Assembly: GCA_946807835.1 (NCBI GenBank)
Contig: OX327709.1
Span: forward strand, 21,391,501-21,455,500
From: Ailanthus altissimus
Taxonomy: Eukaryota; Streptophyta; Magnoliopsida; Sapindales; Simaroubaceae
DNA: 64,000 nt
Direction of reading: 5' to 3'
Shown here: piece after piece, positions 1 to 12,420 of the stretch
Position numbering within the stretch: the first letter of the stretch is position 1
Layout: the number at the start of each line of letters is the position of its first letter
Position numbers and translations under genes: made by a program
The notes under the pieces: generated by a model
What the model was told of the DNA's origin: nothing
The model's input: only the letters and a program-made list of their open reading frames with translations
The model's database searches: none

Positions 1-1691
1 AGAATTTCCCTAAATTAAATATACTAACTAAATAAAATAATATAAATTAATAAATTTTTAAATAAATACAATTAAACTAATGAATTATTTAATTAATCAA
101 CATCACAGGCTAATTATAAAAATATTTAAAAACTAAAATTAAAAATAATTTAAGTTTTTTAGCATGCGCACAACACTCAAAGAGTGCATGTGTGAAGGGC
201 TATTAAACGTTGCACGTGTCTTACGTGCATAGTCAAAAGGTCGCATGAAATGCAACACGTAACCTATGAGCGTCGCACGTAGCCTCACCTCACCCACTTT
301 GCCACCACTGGTTGATTTGTTTTTGCAATATACCAGCCAAATTTTAGTTTTTTCACACAATCTACTAATATCATATCATTTTTCACATATTTAGGACAAA
401 ATTTATCATTATTGCACAATTTTTCAAATTCAAACAACTTATGAATTATAATCCATGTCGTTAGTTATCTCAATGTCGCTAGTTATCTCAGTGTCACCGA
501 ATATCTCAATGCTACCAATCTCAATGTCGCAGATTTGAGTATTTTATTTCAAGTTTGATATTTATGTATGTGTGGGACGGTTTGAGAGGGTTATTTCAAA
601 AGAGGAAAAATAATGACAAGGGGTAATTCTGTCCACTTTTGAATTATTTAAAAATAAAAGATTAAAAATTTCATTTGGTTCTAAGAAAGATATGAAAAGA
701 AATAAAAGATTAACAAATAAAAGATTAAAAAATAACATTAAAAATTTTCATTTAATCTAAGAAAGATTAAAAATTTGGAAGTTTAACTTTTATTTGAATT
801 TTTAATGAAGGTTGAAAATGTAGAATGATGTGTTGCGAAAATATGGCGTAAAATTGAAGGAAAAAGTTTAAAAAATGTTGATGTTGCAAGAAAACGTAAA
901 AAGAAGTCGGAATGAACGGCGGCTTCGAAATGCCTTTGCTATTCCTAGTGCAAGGCGTTGTTGCACTGCTAATCGCCCTTTGTCAATTCGCAGCGTGTGA
1001 CTTCAATAGATTTTTTTAATGTTATTTTTTTTTATAACTTTTTTAAATATAAATTGATTTAATATTTATTTCATTTGTTAATTGCCTTGTATGTTTATTA
1101 TTTTATTTATTATAAAATAATAATAATTTATTTATTTGTTAATAATTGATTGAAAATGAATTATATTTTTTATACTATTTGTAATTGATTAATTTAATTT
1201 TGAATAATCAGTTATTAATATTATTTTATTTTTTGAGATATTAGTTTTATTATTATTACTGTTCTTATTTGTTATTATTATTAATTTTTAAAAAAAAATT
1301 GACAGGAAGAACTAAGATTTTAGGAAATTAAAAATTTTCATTGCAAACTATTTTCTGGCAACAATATCATCCTATTCAAATCATGAGGTTTAAACATTAT
1401 CAAATCGCAGCTAACAGAATGTCATATGGAGATATTTTCTGGGCTTTTCTATATATTTGTTTTTTTGGCCTCTTTCATATTAAAAAATATCAACATTTAA
1501 TCCTCATTACACTAAAGTTATCATTTAAAAATTTTAAAACACACGCACACACTTTTGCGACAAAGGTGCGATTATTATGTTTTTCGTATTTTTATTTGTT
1601 TGTATTATTTAAACAAAGTTATGTCGATATTATATATTCGAAGGAGTTTTTTTTAATGATTAGATAATGTAAATATTGTGTTTAATATCAC
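1..1691. other. AT-rich stretch without a recognisable gene
   Basis: No coding region with a recognisable domain is seen. Two minor items lie here: short repeats at 454-533 and a 35-codon ATG frame at 912-1019 on the plus strand in a locally GC-richer patch, with a hydrophobic middle. The latter has no splice or family support. Positions 170-300 hold several ACGT-containing words but no clear period. Confidence 0.6.
454..533 (+). repeat. Short degenerate tandem repeat, about 20 bp unit
   Basis: The phrase TCAATGTCGCTAGTTATC recurs four to five times with changes. Too small and decayed to classify. Confidence 0.5.
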
Positions 1692-2095
1692 CAAACACTT
1701 TTTCGTGGAAAACAAGTGTAAATAAAAAGGAAATTTGCCTAGAAATGTTGAAATTTGTGGCATTACCTTTATCTCTCTCTAAATTTGTCCACTTTGTTTT
1801 TGTCTATATCTTTTTGCCTACGTCACATGATTACACCGACAATCGAAGGAAATTCCACAACCATGTTTGGTATTTTGCAAAGACAAAAGAATCACAAAAA
1901 GTCGATTAGCTTGACCCACATTAATAGCCTATAGATTTGAAAGTCAGGTCGGTATGAAGAAAAATAGAGGAGGCGTATGGGTAGCTAAGGCCCAAGGGAG
2001 TGGCGTGAACTGGCTAGCAAGAAGGCAAAACTCACGAATGTGATGTGAGCTTGAGGCACGAGTATATCGAGTGCGAGGTGAGCTTATTATATATA
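1692..2095. repeat. Copy A of a 0.4-kb direct repeat flanking the receptor kinase gene
   Basis: This segment matches 9513-9918 almost base for base in the same orientation: both start near CAAACACTTTTTCGTGG and both stop at GAGCTTATTATATATA. Similarity ends abruptly on both sides. The partner copy occupies the upstream region of the kinase gene (which starts at 9398 on the minus strand), so this copy looks like an upstream region without its gene. It could instead be a short non-autonomous mobile element; no terminal inverted repeat or target duplication is visible. Confidence 0.85.
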
Positions 2096-2410
2096 ATTTA
2101 GTTAAATTGAAATTAATTTAACAAATTTTATTAAAACAAATATTAGATGTCACAGATAATAAAATATTAAATTTTAATATAATATTATAAAAAAAATTTA
2201 AAAATTTTACAAACCGTTTAATATTCTTTTAATCCGTAATAATTAGTGGTTCATATCTCTTCTTCTCATTATATCTCTTCTTCTCATTTTTATTTTTTAG
2301 AAAATAATTTTCATATGACTCACCTTCTTCTATAATTCGATCAAACACTTTTATAAATTTTAATATAATCGTCAACATCAAATAAGTAGAATTTCATCTC
2401 ATTGACACAT

Positions 2411-3370
2411 CTAATACCACACTTTTTTTATAATCAATTCTCTCTCTCTCTCTCCCTCTATAAAATTTTTAAAAATTTGAATTCTTACTGTTGAAGATCT
2501 CACATATTTTACAGTATTATGTATAGAAATAATGCTCTCGTACAAATCCTTTAACCCATCAGTCACAATCAAATTCAAAATGTGTGTACAACAACGTACA
2601 TGCATAAACTCACCATTCAATATTAGTGCTTCATCTTTTCAACTCTTTAGCCTCTTATTAAAATAATTGATGGCAACGTTGTTGCACTTGTATTATCAAC
2701 TGTAACGGTAAACACTTTCTCTATACCCCAATCCAACAAGTAAGATTCAAATTATTTGCCGATGTCATCCCCTTTATATGATAGAATAGGAGAAAAACTC
2801 AAAATTTATGTATCTTCTAATATGGATTTATGAAGTGGGCAGTAACAACCATATAGTTTTGATTATAAACGAAAGTCCAAAGATCAATTATCAAGCTCAC
2901 TCGTTGCCCAGTTACACTAAATAGACTCTTTAACATGGCTTTCTCATCACCAAATAGTTATACTATGTCTCTGGTTATAGTTCTACGTGATGGATTATCA
3001 AATAGAGGACATGTTACACTGCAAAAATATTGATACCCATCATTTTTTACTAAACTGAATGGCAATTCATCTATAATCACCATTTTTATAGCTGCATCTC
3101 GACATTCTTCTTGACTCCATCCTCTAGACACAACATTACTACTATTTTCTCTTCTCCTCCTGTGGATTCTTTACCAAATATTGTTTGTCTATCATCCAAC
3201 AATGAACTTGAAACATTCTTACATATCCGTAAGTGTAAATGACTCAATACCATTGATCTTGTTCTCTTCTTAGTATTAGGATATAGAGGCAACAATACAT
3301 CTGCGTCGTCAACGCTGAATTGCGTATCCTCATGAGATCTCCTAATATTCATAATATTTTTTTTAAATTG
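2411..3370 (-). pseudogene. hAT (RICESLEEPER-type) transposase relic
   Basis: Read on the minus strand, the fragment runs through pieces of a plant hAT transposase: a possible BED zinc-finger remnant (around 3230-3290), then a block reading ELPFSLVKNDGYQYFCSV, then PSRRTITRDI, then a block matching the family's RVSLIIDLWTFVYNQNYMVV segment, and finally HVRCCTHILNLIVTDGLK near 2590. Several in-frame stops and frame changes (for example after RRTITRDIV, and around 2660-2830) show it cannot be active. A CT microsatellite at about 2439-2455 lies inside the relic. It belongs with the element end at 3371-4380. Family assignment rests on recalled family motifs. Confidence 0.85.
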
Positions 3371-4380
3371 AATCACTACTCATCTGTAATATAATAATAT
3401 ATAACGATCAACCAAGATTAATTTGAATCTTTCACAATTTTTTTAATATCTCACAAATATGTATTTTTTTAAACATGCAAAAACTCATAGAAAATCTTAA
3501 TTAACCACTATACAACCAATTTTTTTCATACCACAATACAAATTAATGTAACATGTAAATATTTATCGAATAATAATTAATACAACATGCAATTTGTAAA
3601 TATTAATCTAGATAACAATTAATAACAAATTTTTTTCATACCAAATAATAATTAATATTACTTGAAGTCTTGAATTACCCTACAATTAATTTTGATAATA
3701 TATTACTAAAAATATTATAAATATTTGTACGTAATAGACACACAGTATACTTACAAAATATACAGTCAGCGACGCATGTGGAAAACAACAACAACGGTTG
3801 CAGAAGCAAATCACACAGCGATCGGCGGCATGCAGTATTAATAAGAGTAGGGCAGACGGTAGACGCAAAACTGCGAACGCGGCACAGCAATGATGGACGC
3901 AAAACAGCAAAATGGCACAACAACAATGGTAGGCAGCTTCGCAAGTCACGCAGCAATAAGACCGAAGATGAGAAGCGGTAGACGACAGTCACAAACTCAC
4001 AGTCACAGTCCTCAGGGACTCACGGCAAGCAACAACAATGACAGAATAGCGCTAGAACGAGAATGAAATTCAATTTTGATTTTTGAATGTTCTAAAAGAG
4101 AATGAAATTGTTTTTAGGTTCAAAACTTTTGAACATAAAACCTTTTTTTTTTTATTAAACGGCGCCGTTTTACTTTTTTTTTAAAAATATTAAAAAAAGG
4201 ATTTGGTTCGAGTCATTTTTAAACCGAATTGAGTCCTATTTTGTCCGAATCGAAAAGATCGGGACATATATTTTTTATCTCGACTCTATCTTAATTACAG
4301 GTCCCGTCTTATTTCGACTTAAATTTTTTGAATTGAACGATGCAGATCGTGTCGAAACTGGGACAAATGAACACTCCTAA
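3371..4380 (-). mobile_element. Likely 5' non-coding part and end of the hAT element
   Basis: Upstream of the transposase relic is a GC-richer patch (about 3760-4020), a perfect 14-bp palindrome AAACGGCGCCGTTT at 4157-4170, and a right edge near 4378. Read on the minus strand the edge begins TAGGAGTGTTCATTTGTCCC, the kind of start seen in plant hAT elements. The opposite end was not found, probably because of decay near 2100-2400, so the outer limits are uncertain. Confidence 0.5.
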
Positions 4381-5187
4381 ATAATAGAACTTATTTCTAA
4401 TTCCCACAAGTTCTGCCATATACAAATACAAGAAATTGGATGATACTGTAGACTAAGCTATGCTATGTAATGTGGCTTTAAAAACTTTCAAAATGCAATG
4501 GCAAAATTAAAGTAAAGTTAGACCACATCATTCCTACAAATAAAATAAAATAAAATAAAAAATTATAAAAAATCCATTAAAATTATAAAATGCCCATTAA
4601 AAATATTTTTATAAATTCTTAATTTTTAAATTTTCTCTTCGTTATAAAGATGGCCCAAAGTCAATAATAACATATACAACTCATTTTCTTAAAAAATGCT
4701 CTTTTTATAAATTTAAAATTTCTAATTTTGAATCAATGGAAACCTTAATCATCCATTTGACACCACCTAAAAAAAATTATCAACGAATTAGGTGATTTTT
4801 TAACAAATTAGTGTCAATCTTTTCCTAGATCTCAGATTTCTAGGAACTTGAGTGCTAGAGTTATTTCCGTCACATATGAATTATAGCTCTTTATCAGTGT
4901 TCACAAAATATCATTTGCTCATCATCTTTAATTTCCATCAAAATATTACTGTGGCATGGGAGATAACCATTAGTTCATAATCTAGCATGTTGTTTTCTCT
5001 CACATTTCTTGTTTGTTGGATAACGAAGAGATTGCTACTTTTGCCTTTGGGATTTGTGATAAAAAAAAGATAAACAAAGAAAATATTAGTTTATTGCTTT
5101 TAATGCAAAGAAAACGTAAATTGCTTGCTTGCCTTGATCCAAACAATTACTTTCATTTCTATTATTATTTTATTTTATTTGCTTGGA
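4381..5187. other. Intergenic, nothing recognised
   Basis: AT-rich sequence with A/T homopolymers. No domain-bearing frame, RNA gene or clear repeat was seen. Confidence 0.6.
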
Positions 5188-5335
5188 TTAACGTGAAGCT
5201 ATTTTTTTTTTAGATATTTTTTACATCTACGGGGAGGGGGAAATCGAACTCCTGACCTTGTCAGGGGAGGTGCACTTACAAGGAGAGCTGTTGCCAATTT
5301 GGCCAGCCCCCATGTGCGGTTAACGTGAAGCTATT
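5188..5335 (-). mobile_element. tRNA-derived SINE with perfect target-site duplication
   Basis: The identical 16-mer TTAACGTGAAGCTATT stands at 5188-5203 and 5320-5335. The 116 bp between them read on the minus strand as a tRNA-like head: GGGGCTGGCCAAATTGGCAA contains an A-box-like segment, AGTTCGATTTCC fits a pol III B box, and the insert ends in an A-rich tail (T-run at 5202-5210 on the plus strand). This is the structure of a short SINE copied by LINE machinery. The tRNA head cannot fold as a working tRNA gene. The intact duplication suggests a fairly recent insertion. Confidence 0.85.
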
Positions 5336-6119
5336 AGATAGTTTGATTTGTCTAATCAACTACTTTACCAATTAAAATCATATGGTTGATCTAAGCCATA
5401 CGATTGGTATTATAATCTCTACCAAGAGATCAAACGGACACGAATCTGAGTTAAAGATCAATAATCATATTTGATCATACAATTCTACTTTAATCTAAAG
5501 TGTATAACTATATCACCAATTAGACAAATAGTTTTGAATCACCAAATATCAAACGATTTGGTGATCATGATCATTACGTAATTAATCAATCATAATTAAT
5601 ATGATTTGTTGAAATACATGTGATCTTGTAAATTGATTTGTGGATATAATTTTATATTATTAATTGTGGTGATTATGAATATTCATGAGATAATCGCATG
5701 ATCATGTAATTATATGGTCACGATTTGATCTCACAAGATTACACAATCACAAATAATTTGATGATAGTCTTAATTTAATTTTGCTACATATTTTTTGATA
5801 ATATTTAAATCAAACAATTTTTTTGAATTATTCAATTTTGTCCATTAATTTTGAATAATCTATTTGTTTGATGAGATCATTTTAATGGTCATGATTTATT
5901 TAAAATATATCAAATAATGATATGACACTACTATTTAGTTTTTATTTAAAATAATAATAATGAATTTAAAAAGATACTATACGTAATTAAGAAGTATTAT
6001 TATGGGTTAAGTGAAAGACAAAAGAAACATGCAACTAAATTTGTTTACAGGATCTTTAATACTTTGTTATAAGCACTTTTACAAAATTGCTAACCATGTC
6101 AATTGTAATGGAACTTATC
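5336..6119. other. Downstream flank of the receptor kinase gene
   Basis: AT-rich sequence with repeated ATGATC/GATCAT-like words at 5480-5760 but no regular period. It probably includes the 3' untranslated region of the kinase gene just below 6120. No other gene is seen. Confidence 0.5.
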
Positions 6120-9100
6120 TTATAATCTGATTGCCAGGATCATTTTTTGGGCTTCTTGCAGTTCCTTGATGGCATCTTTGATCTGCATTCTGTCACTTGG
6201 CAATTCTTCCGAGCACAGGACTCCTACCCTCAATATTGACACCAAGATCTTTTGAATTTCGGTTTTCAAGGCTGGTCGCAATTCCTTGACAATGTCATCT
6301 TGCAATTCAAATGATTCTTTGAGCATGGTTGGATCGAAAATTTCAGCTACTTGATCTGGAAGAGCCATCTTTGCAAAGCTGTGAAGATTAAGGCCTTCCT
6401 TAAACATGTCATCAGTTGGTCTCCTACCGGTGAATATTTCCAACAATAGGATGCCAAAACTGTACACATCTCCATAAGTTGAAATTTTGCATGTTGCGCC
6501 ATACTCTGTGCATTATGCATTGCCTTAGCCAAGAACATTATACAAGACATTAATTAAAAATATATATATTTACAGACATCTGGTTTGATTCTTGTGAAGA
6601 AGAATACAAAAAGATGCTTAAAATTGATTAAAAATGAAGCTATAATTAAGTGTTTTCACTTCTAATTTGTTAATAATTTTTTAAGAATAAAATGAAGCCT
6701 TAAGAGTTGGTTTTAAGAAATGAGATTGATGTTACCTGGAGCTAAATAACCAATAGATCCTTTTACCCTGCTTGTGCTGGTTTGATCTGGAGAATTATCA
6801 TGAAGGAGCCTTGCCAACCCAAAATCAGCAACATGAGCAACCATTTCATTGTCTAGTAGAACATTGCTGGGCTTAAGATCACAATGAACAACTTGTGTGT
6901 GGCAGTCATTATGAAGATACTCCAATGCATTAGCTACATCAATGGCTATGCTCAGCCTTTGCATCAATTTCAAGTTTGGCCTCTGACTCTGCTCATCTTG
7001 TTTATGATGTAACCACTTCTCTAAACTCCCATTAGGCATGAACTCATAAACTAAAGCCTTGAATTCATTGCCTTTGGCATCCAGACTTGAGCAAGAGGTG
7101 ATTACTTTTACAAGATTACGATGTCGGATGCTCCTCAAGGCTTCACATTCAGCTATGAAGCTTTTTGAAGCTCCCCTTTGTTGAAGATCTAGCACTTTCA
7201 CTGCAACTGCTGTTTCTTCGGGACCGAGACTGCCTTTGTACACGAAACCATAGCCACCAGTACCAATCAAATTGGCAGAGGAGAATCCATCTGTAACTTT
7301 TAGGAGTACTGTATACGAAATCCTCAAATGCATATCCTCCATAGTCATAGTATCACTCCTTTTTTTTCATTTGTCGATGGAGTACTACGACACAAAATGA
7401 AAGTAAACAAATTGACAATGAAACTATCAAGATTTTGAAAGTGCGTTGTTGCCAAAATTTCCTGGAAGCCCTGGATTGACAACTAAGCAAATGCAATTGT
7501 GGGATTCCACCACAAAGTTTATCATTTCCTATGATTGAAACTGCAGTTGCATTCTTAAAGATTCCTTCTTTTGGTACCTCTCCCTCTAGATTGTTGAAGG
7601 AAAGATTCAAGCTTTGCAGAAAGAGAAACTTATCAAGAAAATGTGGGATTTCCCCTGAAAAGTTGTTAAGTGAAAGATCAAGTTCTTGAAGACCTCTTAA
7701 AGAGCCCAAAGATGGAGGGATAGAGCCTTGAAAGGAATTACCACACAAAGATAGGATTTCCAGGCTAACACAACCTGCAAGTGAACTTGGAATTTCACCT
7801 GATAACCTATTCTCCGATAAGTCTAATATTCGAATACTTTTCACGCTGCCTACGTCCATTGGTATGGAGCCAGTTAATTGGTTTAGAGACAAGTCCAACC
7901 CCGTTGATAATGAAGTTAGACCAATAACCTGACTAGGTATTGTCCCAGAAAGATTGTTTTCCGAGAGATCCAATTTTTGCAATTTCTGGCAGTTTCCTAA
8001 ATCTGAAGGTATGCTTCCTTGTAAGGAGTTTCGTTCTAAATTGAGCTCTGTCAAGAAAGTTAAATTCCCAAGAGATGGAGGAATTTCTCCTGAAATTTTG
8101 TTTCCAAACAAAGACAATACTTGTATTTTCCGGAGAGTTCCAACAGAAGTTGGAATTTTTCCTGTAAGAAAACACTTCTCAATGGCTATTATAATCAAAT
8201 TTTTTAGGTTACTAATGCCTGTTGGGATGGTGCCGGATATCTGATTTGCTGACATATATAAATAAGTAAGACGAGATGAGAAATTTGCAATGGAATTGGG
8301 CAATATCCCACTTAGATTATTCATGCTTAGGCTGAGTACTTCTAAGTAGGTACAGTTCACCAAAGAATTAAGAAAACTAAGGTCATCTCCCTTTCCATTT
8401 CCAAGGTTATTTCTTGCTAAATTAAGCATCATGGGATTTTTCAATCTTCCCAAATTTTCAGGTACTGACCCCATCAAAGAGTTTAATCCAATAGATATCT
8501 GTTGAAGTTTAGTTGCATTAGATATTGAATGCGGTATTTTCCCAGTAAACATATTATATCCCATGAGAAGAATGCGGACATTAGGAAGTGTAAATCCGAT
8601 GTAAGGTGGAATTTCTCCGACAAGTTGGTTTTCTGTTACTGCAAAGTAATCCATAGAAGAGATATTGAAGAGCTGGATAGGAATGGAACCTGTTAAGAAA
8701 TTTACAGAGACTTGGAACATGTTCAGCCGTTTCAGCTGGCCAAGCTCAACAGGGATGTTGCCATTGAGGCTGTTCTCTGATAGAGAAAACATCTGCAGAA
8801 GCGAGATATTTGAAAGTGACTGAGGGATAAACCCAGTTAGATTGTTATTAGCAAGTCCAAGTCCTAGTAACTTTGACAGAATGCCCAATTCAGAAGGAAT
8901 TTTCCCTACAAGCTTGTTCATGACTACGTCAAGAATCCTGAGTTCTGAACAACGAGTAAGATTGACAGGAATCTCTCCTTGAAACATGTTACGATTGAAT
9001 ATGATGGATCGCAGCCGAAACAAGCGGCCGAATTCTTGTGGAATTTTACCATAGAAATAGTTTTGTTGAAGATTGATAGCTCTAAGGAATGTCAAGTTTC

Positions 9101-9398
9101 CTATGTGAGGAGAAATGGTACCTGTCAAATTTTGTTCATGGAGATCCAGTGCTCTGACCCTTCGATGTTTAGGGCCACAACTGACACCTTGCCACTGGCA
9201 AAAGTCGAGGGAGTCGTTCCAAGTACTCAAGGCTCCAAAGGGATCATCAGCTACCTTACTTTTGAAAGCGAACAAAGCAAGTTTATCGGTTTCACTCCCA
9301 AGCTTGGCACAATGGGATACATGGAAGTGAAAGTCAATTAGAAAAATAAAATGGAAGAAAAATAAAATTGCTACGGTGCAAATTTCAGTAATCTTCAT
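6120..9398 (-). CDS. LRR receptor-like kinase, subfamily XII (EFR/Xa21-like), frameshifted
   Basis: A plasma-membrane receptor of the type that senses microbial ligands. Exon 1 (6736-9398) starts at the ATG at 9396-9398 and encodes a signal peptide (about residues 1-31), the N-terminal LRR cap with DFCQWQGVSC, about 22 LRRs of the LxxLxLxxNxLxGxIP type, a C-terminal cap, and a membrane helix (about 655-672). The kinase follows: G-loop GTGGYGFVYKG, VAVK lysine, HCDLKPSNVLL and DFGLARLL. Exon 2 (6120-6505) completes it after a 230-bp GT/AG intron (PE|YGATCKIS). The catalytic loop has Cys instead of Arg before Asp, the non-RD state common in immune receptors. A run of eight As (plus-strand T8, 7360-7367) after the membrane helix gives TGA four codons later; seven As would keep one frame into the kinase, giving about 1015 residues. 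As written the protein stops at residue 681, a receptor without a kinase. It may be a pseudogene or a homopolymer sequencing error. Confidence 0.9.
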
Positions 9399-9512
9399 TG
9401 CTATGAGAATCTATGAACTGGAAATTTTTTATGGGTTGCTGATTAGTTTAATGCTCTGCATCTAATTATAGTACTAGGTTACATAAAAAAAAATGATGAT
9501 TTCTTAGATCAG

Positions 9513-9918
9513 CAAACACTTTTTCGTGGAAAACAACTGTAAATAGAAAGGAAAATTGCCTAGAAATGTTGAAATTTGTGACACTACCTTTATCTCTCTC
9601 TAAATTTGTCCACTACTTTATTTTTGTCTAGATCTTTTTGCCTACGTCACATGATTACACCGACAACTTAGTAAATTCTACAACCATGCTTGATATTTTG
9701 CGAAGACAAAAGAATCACAAAAAGTCGATTAGCTTGACCCACATTAATAGCCTATAAATTTGAAAGTCAGGTCAGTACGAAGAAAAATAGAGGAGGCGTA
9801 TGGGTAACTAAGGCCCAAGGGAGTGGCGTGAGCTGGCTAGGAAGAAAGGAAAACCCACGAATGTGATGTGAGCTTGAGGCACGAGTATATCGAGTGCAAG
9901 GTGAGCTTATTATATATA
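9513..9918. repeat. Copy B of the 0.4-kb direct repeat, in the kinase promoter region
   Basis: Lies 115-520 bp upstream of the kinase start codon (minus-strand gene) and matches 1692-2095 with a few substitutions and short indels. It may hold promoter elements of the kinase. A TATATATA word ends it on the side far from the gene. Confidence 0.85.
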
Positions 9919-10444
9919 AGACAAAGGCATTTCTATCTATTTATTAAATTTTTAACTACAAAAATTAGAAATTTTGATAATGGGCTAAATTAAAAAATAA
10001 GCCCAAACTTTTTACTATTTACAAAAGTTTCCCTTATATTTTTATACTTCTGAACAATTGGGTTTAAAATGGGGCATGTAATCTAGTTAGTAGAGTAATG
10101 GACAGGAAACAACGAAGCCCATGTGTCTGCATACTGGCCCAAAAAGTGCTCCAGTATTCAGCCGAGAAATGCTAAGTTTTTCTTTTTTTTTTTTATCAGA
10201 AGCCCATGCGCCATTCAATTCCATTATTCTTATATTAAAAAAAAATTCCATTATTCATCTTTCATCAAACCCCCTTTTTTTTATATGTACTACATAAAAC
10301 CTTCATATGCCCCATTCAGTTACAAAATTACCCTTATTATTTCCCATCATATTCTCCAATGTATCCATTAACATTATTTTTAAGAAGTGCATGATTTTGT
10401 GTGTTCATTAACACTCTCCCCCTATAAGGTCAATATGAAAGATT
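9919..10444. other. Intergenic, nothing recognised
   Basis: AT-rich flank with T homopolymers and no domain-bearing frame. Confidence 0.5.
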
Positions 10445-12420
10445 TTTTTATAAAAAAAAGAAGAAGTGATTATTTTTAAATGAATTTTGGTGACAACTTT
10501 AAGTTTCGTACTTGTTGGGTTATTTAAAAAAATATATATTTTAGAATGAATTGAATTTTTTTTAAAGCGTAAATATAATTTCATATTTTTTATTGCCAGA
10601 AAACGAAAATTAGATTAATATGTTGACAAGAACTAAATATTAGAAAGATCAAATATAACACCAATCGTGTATAAGAGAGAAATGGGTTTTTTTTAACAAA
10701 AGTATCAATAATCTTTATTATCAAATAACAAATCAACTTCATCAGAAATAATTATATTATTCTTTTAAACAATCCTCCACCATCAATGTTTGATCGTTAT
10801 AAATAATTTTATACCAAATTTTTTTTCATAAAATTTCATATATTAAAAAAAACATGATTATTAAATAAAAGAGAAAACCATAAAGAGTCATATATTTAAT
10901 TAAGTTCAAGATTTGAATGATCGAAAATAAATAACTAATCCAAATTAAGATCTAGATTGTAAAAAATGATAAGGTAACAAATTTATTATCAATAAGAAAA
11001 AAAGATAAAAGTAAAAAACAAATATAAAATTATGATTTCATTAGAACAATGGTAAAAAAAAAAGACTTCTTTATAGTTACAAAAACAAAAGAAAAAGAAA
11101 ATAATAATTTTATTAAGTTAACCCTGCAGCTTACTCAATACTCATAGCTTATTTAAATAAAACTGGTCATTTTAAAAGTATTTAATTTAAAGATACCTAT
11201 CACTCTAAATCTTAAAAATGCACAATTATCCAAAAAAATTTCATATGAATTGTTTTTTTAAATTGCCCCTAATAAGAGAGACAAATCTTCAATTAAATGT
11301 CATCACTTGTTGTCATTAAACGATATTTTTTAGGTCGAGTCCCTCCATACTTAATGATTTAACTCTACTTTTAGATCCAAGTAAGATATCATAATTTAAA
11401 CTAAACACACCAACTCTAGTAAAAAAATAATTTCTCTCTTCAATATTTTTTCTTAAGAAAAAAAAATTAAAAAATATTTATTATTGAGTCGCCGTCTAAT
11501 TTAAACATAAGAGGGTTATTGTTGGGCACCCTGCTGACACACACTCTCTAACCTCATATTTTTTATGTTCTTTAGGCCTCCTAAAATAACCCAACTCACA
11601 ACTGGTCTTTAACGCTATATCCACTCAATCTTAATTTTATCATAACCAAATTTGAAGTTTGAACCCAATTCTTAGTATCAACATGTCTAATTCATCAAAT
11701 TTTTTCTTACTCAAGAACTCTCTAACTAATTCGAACGACCCATACCAACTTTTTTTATTTGAAAAAGAAAAAGTTGCAGTTATTTCAAAATAAGTTTTAG
11801 TCATAATTTTAAGTTTGTACTTGTTGGGTTATGAAATAAATGTTGCAGAATGAATTGAATTTTTTTAAAGCTTAAATATAATTCATGTTTTTTACAGCCC
11901 AAATCGAAAAGCAAATAAAAAATATTGACAAGAAATAAATATTAGAAAGAACGAATATAACACCATTCGTGTATATGAGAGACAGGTTTTCCACAAAGGT
12001 ATCAACAGTCTTCATTACCAAATAACAAATCAAGCTCCGAGATAATTTCATTGTTCTTTTAATCATCTTCCGCCATCAATGTTGATCGTTTTAAATAATT
12101 TTCTACTGAATTGTCTCAATAAAGTTTAATATATTAAAAGAAACATGATTATTAAATAAAAGAGCAAAATCATATAGAGTCGTAGATCCAATTCAGATCG
12201 AGATTTGGATGATAAAAAATAAGTAACAAATTCAATTCAAGATCTAGATTGTAAAGAACCACCATCGATGTGAACAAAATTTATTATCAATAAGAAAAAA
12301 AAAACATAAAAGCCAAAAGGAGAGAAATAAAATAGCTAAAAATAGTGATTTTCACTAGAAAGATGGTAAAAAAAATGATCTCTTTCTAGTTGAAAAAAAG
12401 AAAAAGAAAATTGTAGCTGT
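10445..12420. repeat. Pair of degenerate 0.65-kb direct repeats, possible LTR-like element
   Basis: About 10445-11110 and 11752-12420 are the same sequence in the same orientation, diverged by many substitutions and indels. Landmarks shared in order include TACTTGTTGGGTTAT, AATATAACACCA, CATGATTATTAAATAAAAGA and TTTATTATCAATAAGAAAAA. The spacing is about 1.31 kb and the intervening 0.64 kb has no coding content. This could be an eroded non-autonomous LTR element or a two-copy tandem array. No TG...CA ends or primer-binding site were identified. Confidence 0.7.

Noticed and set aside
1341..1909. Two open frames (108 and 77 codons) on the plus strand
   Set aside because: Low-complexity, AT-driven sequence without domain; the second overlaps the 0.4-kb repeat.
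3675..3992. 105-codon minus-strand Cys/Leu-rich frame
   Set aside because: Lies in the GC-richer 5' part of the hAT relic; no recognised domain.
5204..5319. tRNA gene
   Set aside because: A- and B-box-like words are present, but there is no cloverleaf and the insert has a poly-A tail and target duplications, so it is a SINE.
8979..9341. Open frame on the plus strand opposite the receptor kinase exon
   Set aside because: It is the complement of the LRR coding sequence; the LRR frame explains the openness and the antisense product has no domain.
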